The notes beneath the pieces were generated by a model that did not search any database, was not told the DNA's origin, and was given only the letters and a program-made list of their open reading frames with translations. A program made the translations under genes and the position numbers. Positions 48,301 to 60,300 of a DNA stretch of 64,000 nucleotides are shown here, in pieces. The stretch spans positions 7,065,286 to 7,129,285 of the forward strand of contig NC_079894.1 of assembly GCF_024868665.1 (NCBI RefSeq). Direction: 5' to 3'. Each line of letters opens with the position of its first letter. Position 1 is the stretch's first letter. This DNA comes from Triplophysa rosa (lineage: Eukaryota > Chordata > Actinopteri > Cypriniformes > Nemacheilidae).

Positions 48301-51300
48301 ATGAAAATTGTCAAAAGCGCTATATAAATAAAGTTGAGTTATAAGTGTTTATCTGCTTTTGCTCGACATGCAGTTTCCAGAATTGTTCCAGAATGTGTCT
48401 CTTTCTAGTGAGTTTTTCTCATTATGTGAAAAGTGAAAGTTGCTACTATACAAATACATTTGAACTGAAAATGTCTCTTCACTGTAATATACATCCAACA
48501 AGTGTAGCCAACTATTTAAGTTCGGAACCAACATGTTGTCTTCATAATATCAAATTTACTATTTATCTAACAAAGTTTAAAAGTTTCTTTACACACACAA
48601 AATAATTTAAAAAAATCGATTAATATGTATTTCAGGGGGGTCCCTTACAAAAGTTTCATCTTATTTGGGGGTCCTTGGTATCATAAAGTTTGAAAACCCC
48701 TGCTTTAGAGAGAAGCCTGGCCTCAGAGTTTCCACTCACGTCTGCCCCACGTAAGTAAAATGAGATATTGCATCCTAAGGGCTTGTTAATTAGTTACCAG
48801 GAAAGAATCCTGAGCAATGCCAACCCATTAAAAATTTACGGAGAACCGCACATTTTTTAAATAAAATAAACATAAAACAGCTTTCGCCAACATCTGAACG
48901 TAAACAAAAAAGGGAAAAATCCCAAACTTTCCTACATCTAAGATTTCATTCATCACCCCAAAGGCAGTAGAATCATTGCAGTGTGTGATAAGAACCTGTT
49001 GTGTACCAGGCAGATGGTGCAGCTCTGTTAGTCTGAACACACAGTGGTTTTCTGAAGGCGATGTAGGGAAGGTGCCCTCTCAATGTCAGCCATGACAGCA
49101 ACCTCAATTAGACATCCCATAATTCATCCAGCCAGGTATCCATGCTGAGGACATCTGGAAGGGACGACGCCGGAAAGAGCTTGTGGCTTTATCTCTCACT
49201 TTCACACATCACTGTCAGATGTATATCAAGTCTCACATTGGCACTAATACTGTAAGTGTCACACACGCACAAGCATGATCATGGTGGTGTCATACGCATC
49301 GACTCTTGTTCACAAGGGGTGTATGCCAATGGATCTGACCCCAACAGACTCCAACCGCTCAAACGCATACCAATTCTCATTCTCGATTCAATGTCAGGCT
49401 GAGAGAGGAGGTCGGGACACATCTGTCGCATATTTTGCCAGAGTGACACCAGCCAAGCCGTCACATCAGACCGCTGCTCCCTTGTCAGCTTTGTCTGCGT
49501 GTGAAGTTTAAACAAGGGAGGAAAATGGCAGCTATCAATTCCAGAGCCTTTCCAGGCCTTATCTGTCTCCAGCAGGCAGGTGTAGCCCACGTCTTTATCA
49601 TCTTCTGTGTAAAGGAACACAACGTCCCTAATGAGCAACATTACACATCGCTTTAGCATCTAGCTTCACGATGGGTTTATGCATCATGCCACTAGAATAT
49701 CTACAAATTATTGGGAAAAATTATATTACTATATTACTTACCTCACTTTCTTGTAATTACGGGTGTGAAAAGACAAAAACGATGTGAAAAAAAATGTAAT
49801 GATACCAGTTTACATGAATGGAAATACATTTTATTACAGGGCATTAGTATTATGTCATTAAATGTCATTGCAAACAAGTGCTTTGAATTAACTTTGCTTA
49901 ATAACTAAAGCTTCAAAATTGTTTGAACGGTTGTCAATTCTGACAACTCTGTTTTGAGATCATATTGTATCTAGTAGGGGCAAGATGGCCATAGCTGAAG
50001 CTTTAACTCATAGATACAAATCAAAAGTCTGTACTTACATTCAATTGAGTGGTCATGTGAGCACAAACCAGTGATCTGCCCTGAGACCCTACTCATACAA
50101 ACCTTTTTATATTTCTTCACTTGCTCCTTGGCTAATTTCTCCTCACACTCAGACAGCTATCTTTTCCCCATATGCACCATGGCTGGTGTCCATATGTTCC
50201 CTTTCTGACTAGCCTCTGGCATTCAGAGAATAGCAGGAATATAACAGCACTCAGATCTTTATTACTAGTCCAGAGAGAGAGAATGCACGACTGTCTAAAC
50301 AGCATCATGCAGTAGAATTGCAACTTTTAATGAAGGTTTAACACATCAAGCTCCCAGTTTAACTTCAAATTCAAATGCCATTCTGCAGCACTGTGGATAA
50401 TTTCTCATTTTTACTGACAAGTACTACATACCTGGGCTTTTTCAAACAAAACAAAATTTCCATCAAAGTTGAGAAATTCTTACACTTTACACAAGTACAA
50501 GTACTACACCAATGGGTTTGTCCACTCCAGTGTGGTTTAGTTCAGCATTACACAAAAAGCTTTGTGTGTCGTCTGTGATGAAATCAAGCTGGGTTTTGAT
50601 GCTGGAGGTGGATAAGTGATGACGGGGGTTTGAAAGAAAACCTCAGAGCGAAAGCACATACAGCCTCACACACCCTGTCTGACATCTGGAGCGCTGTTGG
50701 TCACTTGAATACATAATGTACATTACAGCTGTTGCATTGTGAAATTATAGGCTGAATATATTTAAGCACCTTCTTCAGACACAAAGTAAAGGAACATGTA
50801 TAAGAAGTCATGTTTGTGTGGATACTCTGTTAAATATCTTCTTGTTTCAGTATATTCCATTATGGTAAGGCCACGTTATATTGCACAATATCAAAGACAG
50901 GGTACATTCAGAGGACACACACCAGGGTTGCCTGATGGACTACTTTTAAATTGTTGCGGCAGTTTTTTATTCAAAAGGTGGACTTTGTTTATCAAGGTAA
51001 GTTGAAGTTGTTTATGATTAATATAATACAGAGGTTTTTGGAAAAGAAATTGTGTTTAATGCATAACACTGAATGTAAAATACAGTCTTTAAAAACATGC
51101 CACAAAAGGTTTTTCTACATAGAACCATTCAGTCAAAGGTTTTTATAAAAACCATTTTGTCATAGTCTGAAGAACCATTTTTCATGAAACAAAAAGGTTC
51201 TTCTATGTCATCGTGAACCAGCTTTATTTTAAGAGTGTATGTATTTGAAGTATGAGCGTAACATATTTATGGTTTTGTTAAGCAGATCTGGCAACCCTGA

Positions 51301-54300
51301 GACACACACGCACATACACAGATGTTTAATACACTACATTACATTGATTTCATATCAGGCTAATGATGTATTCTATGCCCTAAACTTAACCCAACCCTTT
51401 AAAGTGACATGTGACATTTGATTTAGTGAGGACCAGTAATCCCTCACAAACTGGTTGTAATGATAGTTCATTGTGTTGCTGAGGACAACTGGGTCCTCGA
51501 AAATTGAGCTAAACAAGAACACACACTCACACATGGGCACACACACAGATTTACTGATTTTTCTTTATACATCACATTAAAACAAACTCAATCGCTTCTC
51601 ACTTCACTCAATCATTCAGTTTCCCCATCACCGCTGTTATCACCTCATGGTGCTAATAGACAGCAAATCAACCACATCTTGTCTGGGCTTCTGAGGATAA
51701 TCATGTTGTGACCCACCGAATGAAACAACAAATTAATATTGATTCTTCCACTGCTAGCCTCCTTGATACATAAAAGAGAGGTTTCACATATATAGAGAGA
51801 ACCGCTAATGTCATAACATACATGCATTATTTATATGTGAGTGTGTTCTGCATGTGTATGGCTGGATGGATGAAAGTGTACTCTATGTATGTAATTGTGC
51901 TGGAGGCTGACCTGTGCTGCTCTGTATTGTTCTGACAGTAGTGGTGGTCCGTGGTGGGGAGACTGGTAGCAAAGGTTCTTCCTCATCCTGCGAGCAGCCC
52001 TGGTCAATAGCACGCACGTAACTGTGACTCCTCATGCGGAAGCACCCGGGCATGGGCAGGTCCAGGGCATCCACTGCCTGGGACTCCATTTCGCTGAACA
52101 TGCTCTCGCACATGGCCTCGATCTGCCCGTTAACCTCCACCTCACTCACCTGCAGAGAACAGCCACAAGACGGACAGAAGAAAAACAAGATCAGAAAAGA
52201 ACAGTGAGAAAAATATGCCAGGCAATGAGGAGTTCTGGGAAAAGGGCAGGTATCATCTGTTCATGAGCTTCAACTGAAATAAACCCACTTACAAAAGGCT
52301 TATTGTAGAATCAAAGCAGAGAAGCCAAAGACCAAAGTCATTATGAGCGAGTGAGAACCACACAATGCAGCGGCATGAGGAGGAAGAGTCAAAGAAAGAA
52401 ACACAGCGAGAAAGCTTTACGCAGAGTAAATGAAGGTGAACACCAAACCAGCGGGGAAGATTTGTGGAAATGGAGTTTACAGACACAGTGCAGGATGATC
52501 AGACAGCGCTAAGATCAACATATTCAGTGCGACTGGACTGTTCATCGTAACAGAAACAGTGAAGGGAGGAGGATTGAGGGGGTTAAATAAGACTTGGTGG
52601 AAGAAGAGGATGGTCTAAATCAGTGTTTTCTCAACCCTGGTCCTCGGGGCACAACTTCCAGAATGTTTTAGATCTCTCCCTATATAAAACACCCGAATCA
52701 ACTCATCAATCAGGTATTTCATATAGGGAGAGAACTAAAACATTCTGGAAGGTGTGCCCCGAGGACCAGGGTTGGGAAACACTGGTCTAAATGATGGGCA
52801 ATAGAGTTTGAAACTCACACATGAGAGCTAGGCAGGCCACACTTTTATTAACAGGTGATAACTTATTAGTCATGTGCCATTCAACATGCTCTTTATGGAA
52901 AAATACAAATACGTTTATGATGCCTGAACGCAAAATATAAAAATGTAATATACTGTATTAAACAACTTACAATTTTGATGCAGCATTATGTCATTTTAAA
53001 GCTGATTTGGGAGGCAACTGACCATAATGTCAAATTTGCCCCTTTGTAATCATCATGACATATTAATGCTTAAGGATGCAACGTTTGTCCGAAGGATGAA
53101 AAACTTTAACAAAATGTAAGGATCATGTTACAGAATACAGTTGTGACTGTTATGATGATGGCTCAAATACATCTCACCAGTGGATTAATCGCAGATGAGT
53201 TTCATGATTTTCGACTTGGTTGGATTAATCTGTACTGGATTTGACCTTCCTCCCCTGCACCCCGCTGGGAGCGTGCACCAAAGGTGGTGTTGTGGGGGAG
53301 GTAGGGGAACAAACCTGGCTGATGGTGCTCATAGCCCTCATGTAGCTCTCATTGCGCGAGCGGTATTGGGCAGAGGCTAGCAGAGCTTTGGGGTCCAGGG
53401 TGTCCACGCTCCTATTGATGGAGACTTCACTCACCGCCCGCAAGTAGCTGTGACTCCGGATCGAAAGCTTTGGAGAATGCTCTTGGGAGATCCTGTGGAT
53501 GAAAGAGATGATAGATATTTATTTTTAAGGGGAAAGTTTAGTTGAACAGTGGTGAGCCTATGAGCCAAAAAAGAAAAAAATGACACACAATATGATCAGC
53601 CTACAAGAGCATCATATCATTACCAAAGCGCTAAGGGAAATTATTTAAGAACTGGATCCCTTTTAATTTATGAGCTGTAACTTAGGCTATCACAGGAGGT
53701 TGAAATGTTTTTATTATTATTTAATGTTTATGAATGTAATAATGTTATATAATATCATCACCGTCCTTCTGAAACCTTGTATGTCCAAATTCGCTATTTT
53801 TCAGAAAATGGAAAAACACTGTACTTTTTAAATGATTAAATACTGTGTTGTCAAAGTTGACAAGCACTTGTTAATACTTTTTATTGGTTAGCAATTTGCA
53901 AAACCTAGTGACAAACATAAAAAAGGTCTAATAATAATAATTTATGGCAAAAAATATCACTAAATATGGAGATACAAGGTTTCAGAAGGACAGTAGCGAT
54001 GTTATATATTTTTAGTATTTTTTAAAATATGTTGCATGTATTAGAACATGTTTATGAGTACCAATAATTGATAAATGATGAATATGTATTATTAAAATTG
54101 ACTTCCATTTCAATACATAGGTATAAAAGATTAAAATGAACAATTTAGCTTATTTTTTGATGGAATACTGCAGTCTTTATTATAACTGATTAATCTGAGT
54201 CATTTTTTTATTCATGTGCCCCCATAATCTTGAGTCAAAGTCAGAAACTTCCCCTCAACAACACCTATTTTCTGCATGATGTATGTCTTTGGCTGGGGAC

Positions 54301-57300
54301 GGGACTACACTGACTTTCCAATGGCCAGGCAATCGAGCCCCGTCTTACATTTTTTCTCAATCCAGAAGCCATTATGCTCAGATATACGCTCAGTCACAAT
54401 TCAGAAAAAAACCCCACTGCAACTCTCTTTAAAGTGGCTCTTTAAATGGACATATGAAAGCCTCCATCAGAACACTCTTAAAGAAGTGAAGTGCAGTGCA
54501 GCACACGGACTCTAAAGAAAACAGCTAAACTCACTTAAGGCCGCCCACGTGGAAAAGCACTAACGTGCACGACACTCGCACTGACACTGATGGAGAGACA
54601 CCTCATATCTGCTGCAGCAACATCAGCAGTACAGCCAGTGAGAACTCCAGCACTGGCATACATCTACCGGCCTCCATCTGCATGTCTTCACACATACATA
54701 CAGTGATGAACACACACTGAGCAGCCAAGTCCAAAAATCCCCAGGACACTTCCCTATCCTGCTGGAAAACAGAATGGCAAAACTTCACAGGAATCTCTCG
54801 GGGGTGGCATATCCCCCCCAGAGGAAACCTGGCTTTGGGCAATTGGTTATGCATGATGTCATCGTTGTGGAATAAATGTGTAAATTTTCGCATCACTGAT
54901 GAGGTCGCTCAACGGATTGGTTTGCAATGTGGTTGTTAATTATGTCGACAAATCACAGCACAGTGCTGTGGCTCGTGTACTTTTTGCTACACTGTCAGCT
55001 CCCCAAGGCATCTTAGACTGTCTGTGTTGATGCTCAACAAAGATATAGAATTGTGAAAAGATGTGTTCAGTTTCCTGAGTTAAAATCTTAAAGGGAAAGT
55101 TCACCCAAAAATAAAAATGAATTCACCCTCATGTCTTTCAAACCTGCTTTTGAATGTTTTTTCAAAAGATGATATTTTGAAACCGTCTCAGTGGTTTTGT
55201 GCCCAATGGAAGTCAATGGGGGTCAATGTTGTTTGGTTACCACAGTCTTAAAAATATCTTCTTTTGTGTTCTGCAGAAGAAAGAAAGCCGTACAGGTTTG
55301 AAATGACAAGAGGGTGAGTAAATGACAACATAATTATCATCGCTGAGTGAATTATCCCTTTAATGTAGGTACAGTACATGCTCTATAAATGTAAACTTAT
55401 TAGAAAGCACACATTTCTTATTTACCACAAACAAACACAGTTAAAAGTCAAAAGCCTGGTCCCCTAATCTATATTTATAGTGTTAGTTGGTTGGAATGTG
55501 ATGGTGCTTAAGCAAACACACACTATACAACTTTGCTGTAGTTTTTGCAGCAGGTTTGCCAGTAACTGACTGTAGATTTAATTACTACTTAATGTACTTT
55601 CCAATTAGTACTGTTTTCAATTACTTTAATCAAAATTAAAACACTTTGACTTTTGAGATTCAAAATGAGTAAGAAGAGACTTGCATTAGCACAGCAACAC
55701 TGAAAAAAATGTAATTCTTCCCAAGCATTTTTCTCTTGTTTTCTGTAAAAATATTGAAAACTTCTTAAATTACGATACATTTACATAACAAGAAAAGTGA
55801 CCCAAGATATTTAGTCTTGTTTTACGAAAGAAAAATATGTACACTATGTAAGTTTATGCATAAAAAAATAGTTACTGTTACTGGCAAACCTGCTGCGAAA
55901 TTACAGCAAAATTTTACAGTGCCCATCTCTGGCACGTGCTGTGGCTCTTTAAGCTTTTTTCTGCAACAATTTCACAAGATGAAATATTTATGAGCTTTTA
56001 TAATGCCAAAGCAGTATTACACATTTACAATTCTGCAAATCCTCCAATCCTTGGGCATTTCACTTCGCTCAGGGTCTCAGAGCACTTTTGTAGAGCTTGA
56101 GCAGATTCGAATCTCCGTTTGATTCAAATAAATTACACCGTCTGTCAAGTAATACGCAGCGCTGATGAGAATATCTTTAACTATTATGAACAGTTAGTGC
56201 TTCTTTTTCACACTAAAAAATCACTTCATGTTATTATAAGAGCCATTTAAGTATTAATACTTAACAACATCAGACTCAAAAAAGATGCGAGAACTCAGAA
56301 CAGATACAATAATGAGAAGTACATATGATGGATTTAATGACCTCAGCCCACCTACAGACCATTTGAGCCATCTTTAGACATATTACAGCACAGATCTGTT
56401 ACTATGGCAACCCCACAGTGACTTACCTAAACGTAGACCAGCCCCCGCTCATACGGCTGTACTCACGTATGCCGGCTATAAAACAGCAGAATGACGCATT
56501 CATACTGTATATTAAAGCCGCTTTATATTTCAGGAGAGAAACTTTAAAATCAATGAACACTATTACAGGTGATGACTTCCTGCTGCTTACAAGTCCACAG
56601 ACTTGAGTTTAGTTGACAGAGACGTGAGAGTGGAAATGTGTTTTATGATAAAAGAGCTGCAATTTTTAGCAAGTCCCAGGGCTAATTTGAGTAATCACTT
56701 GTACCTTTTTTACGGCAATGGCTTGGCACATATTACATTTTTAATTAAGCCCAAACTCTGCTCCTGGGCGGCAGATATAATGGTGGTGTGTTACCGTGGA
56801 GACACTGACTGATATCTCTGTTGAGGGATGCACGTCTGTGTGACCGCCTAATCTCGCCCCCCTCAATTTATCTGTGTTGGTTTTGTATAGACATATCTAC
56901 AGCGGTTTTTCCCTTGCAAGTGCTAGCAGCTCTTTGTCGTACGTCAGGTGGGTAATTAGCACAAAGCCTAAACTAAGCCTAACTAGAAAAGCCCAGTGAC
57001 CTGCATTAGCAGGAGTCAAGTGCCCATGGGGAAACAGGGGGGTAGAATAGTCACACAAGGTTTTAGGATGCAAAATGAGTTCAGACAGCACAGCATATAA
57101 TGGCATCAGGATGACTTCATTTAAGGGTTCTAAACAATAATACATTGAAAATGCTTACGCAAAAACCGTTTATTCTTATTTCTCCATAAACTGGTGGATC
57201 AATGGCATTTTGACTGCACTTTTGCTATAGGTCAATTAAACTAAAGGGAGAACATGATTCAGAGTGATAGTAAGAGGACATGGACGTCCTGATGTAGAAA

Positions 57301-60300
57301 AAATGTATAGCGATGGAAATAGTTCTCTATGAACTTTTAATGATTACTTCATATTGTATCTGTAAAATCCATTGTGTCTAATCAAATTAATTTATCCACA
57401 AGTTTCCTACGCCCCATGACGGTTTGCGCGAAAGATGGGTGAAACTTTCGGTTCAATGTAAACAATTTAATTTCTGATGTATTTCAAGTCATTCGCTTAT
57501 GGCAGAATGTGGACTTACACACTGACAGCACTTACAAACAACATCAGCATTCTGTCCACTACTTTATATAGGAATGGGATGATGATTTTAATACTTGACG
57601 GTAGATATTTAGCAACTTTATTGATTCAGTTGTTGTGACAGTAAACCAATGAGCAATTTGAAAATTATGGGGGGATTTCAATTTCTTTAAATTATTTTGT
57701 TTATGTGCTATTTAAAGATGTGGTAAATCATATTTTTTTGTATTTAAAAGTGAACTGCAAAGCTTACATGGACCGCGTGCACATATCATAAAGCTGCTGT
57801 ATCATCAGCTGGCCATTTATCTGATAAACATTACACTAAAAAATACATTTTTAAACATTATCTCTACTTTTTGTTTATAAGACGATAAGTGGAAGAAATA
57901 CCTACTTTACACCTTTATACAAGTACATCAGATGATAAAAGTCCACATGATGTCATATATTTCAACAGATTTTTGACAACACTTCTGTAAAATACAGTAA
58001 TGAATCCTTGTAAATCCAGTTTACTGTCTTCCTTTTTATTGAAGACCACAGTGTATTGATGATTACATGAATCTATTTGAACTCCCTTTTAAAACTGCGA
58101 AATCTCTTTCAACTATGAGCACATTCCGTCTAAGGCCCAATCGCAATTCTACCCCTTACCCCTACACTTTCTCCTACCCCTCCGTTTGGCGCGTTCACGT
58201 GAAGGAATAGGGGTGTCTCAGTTCTCTTTTGGTTGGAGGGGTAGGGGTAAGGGGAAGGGCAGAAAGCCCTTCAAACAAAGATTTTTCAGGACCTCACTTC
58301 AAACGAAGGGGTAAGAGAAATTTTCAACATGGCTGCTCACTCGAGCAAGCAGACCCAAAAATGTAAGTAATTTTTGCCATTAATAAGGATTTTTATGACA
58401 ATTTTTCATTTATGTATGTTACATTCAATCTTGTGTTTGTATTTACGGTGATGTTCTTTTAACGTTTGCAAAAAAAATTCGCTGAAGTTTGCTAGCGGAC
58501 AGCACTAATATCTAACGATATTAGAAAATATATTTTTATGTCATATAGCCGGTGCATCGTCGCATGTCCTCTGACATAACTTTTAAAACTGTACAGTCCC
58601 TCACAGGAGCAGTCCATCTTAACGCAAGTTACGAATGTAACTGTGATTCTGGAGAAATGTTTTTTATGGCCCCTTTTTGCAACAATGAACAAATCCCTAG
58701 GGACAGAACCATTGACCTGGTCAAATCCGTCACAATCGTTGGGAAGATTCTGAAAACCCGTGAGGCCAGCGTCGAAACTGTAGGGTGTAATCTGTGCTTT
58801 ATGTTGTCGGAACCCAGGGGTTGGACACTGAACTTGCCCAATAAATGACGACTGCCAGTCCAAGAACTTCAGGGTATTTGGTTTCTGCCTTAGTGGCTGT
58901 GGAGGGCGCTGAAGTGTACTGCCCTGATGCAGACGGTGAAAACCCATTCAGTCCTGCCATTCAGTCTGTCTCTGATGCCTCATGTTTTTACCAGGTGCAT
59001 GATTGCAGCTCTGTCTGCTCTTTGGTCCAAGGGCATGAGAATCCTGCCCTATTTGGACGATGGGTTACTTCATGCCCTGACATGGCAACAGGCTGTTCAC
59101 ATCACCCAAACTGCCTTCAGATAACACCATATGGCATGCATACACAACGTGAAGCAAGAGTATTGTCGACAGCGATAAAAAACAACTTACCAAAAAGAAA
59201 ACATGACAGCCACGTACGATTGCGGTATAACGCAATCTTAGTGCGGTTGAACCCCGCCACCAGACAGCACCGTGAAGCATAGGGTATGGCCGACACAGCA
59301 ATCAATACACAAATAAAAAGATTAACAAATAAACATAGGTTGCGACGATGTGCTATCTGAACGTGACTAAAACCCGCCTCCGGATGGTACCGTAAAGCAA
59401 AGGGTATCGCCGACACCAAAAGATGAACAAATAAACATTAGGTTGCGACGAAATGCTACCTGAGCGCAACTAAAACCCACCACCGGATAGCACAGTGAAG
59501 CGTAGGGTATCGCCCTATGTAAATAAAACTGTAGGAAAACTGATTGAACTCCATTTATTTGCTTCAGAGCAAATTTGGTTTAGACACTTACAGTCACTTT
59601 GGACACAAAAAAGGAATATTAGGACAGCACGAACAGCGAAAAGTACAAGACAATCTGAACTTTTCTTTGGTGTCAAGAAGAAAATTATAATGAATTTTTC
59701 ATGAGCAGCGCCAGCAAATGACGAATGACTGAAAAAGGCAGACTAGATTGACATGTCTTATCATAAATACTGCAGAAGAAAAAGAAAAACAATGAAGATG
59801 TACACACCAGACAAATGAATATCTCAACTACAAACAAATTCTGTGCCTCTCCTTAGGGAGATTAACGCTACAAAGCAGGTAACATAGACGGTTAATACTC
59901 TCTGAAGCTTCATGGTAACAGATCTGCACACGCAGGTGTTAAAGGAGAGAAATGTGTCTACAGTATGTAATTGCCCTGGTATGTTTAGAAATGGGCACTG
60001 GGCAGGCACAAGATCTGGAGCCGTGAGCGGTCGACGGGCCAGCTGGAGGACTATTATAAAGTCACCCTTTAGAGATGCCAGGCTTTGGATACCGAAGCAG
60101 AGTAATGTGGTTGGCAACCTCAAGCATTTTAATGCTTTGACATGTAAAAATAAACTTAGAATTCGGGGAAAAAAATATCTATCAATGGCAAAAAATATAT
60201 ACTAAATGGCCTGCAGACATGTAGTCAGTTTTCTAATGAGTCACTTGTCAAAGTCGGTTGATAATAGTGTTCCTCATTCTTGACTGTTGATAAGTTGGAA

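Larger units (their letters stand above)
36944..51911 (-). other. dlgap1: dlgap1 intron (15 kb)
   Basis: The largest intron in the window, dense in transposons and microsatellites (each listed separately), with one repeat-poor block at 46850-47620. No coding exon is recognised. Confidence 0.7.

Noticed and set aside
49279..49659. 126-codon minus-strand open frame in the 15-kb dlgap1 intron
   Set aside because: No splice sites in phase with Dlgap1, no recognisable similarity, and no repeat-protein motifs; length is possible by chance.
58492..58947. 151-codon minus-strand open frame opposite the reverse-transcriptase remnant
   Set aside because: Lies on the antisense of a decayed retroelement; no protein family recognised.
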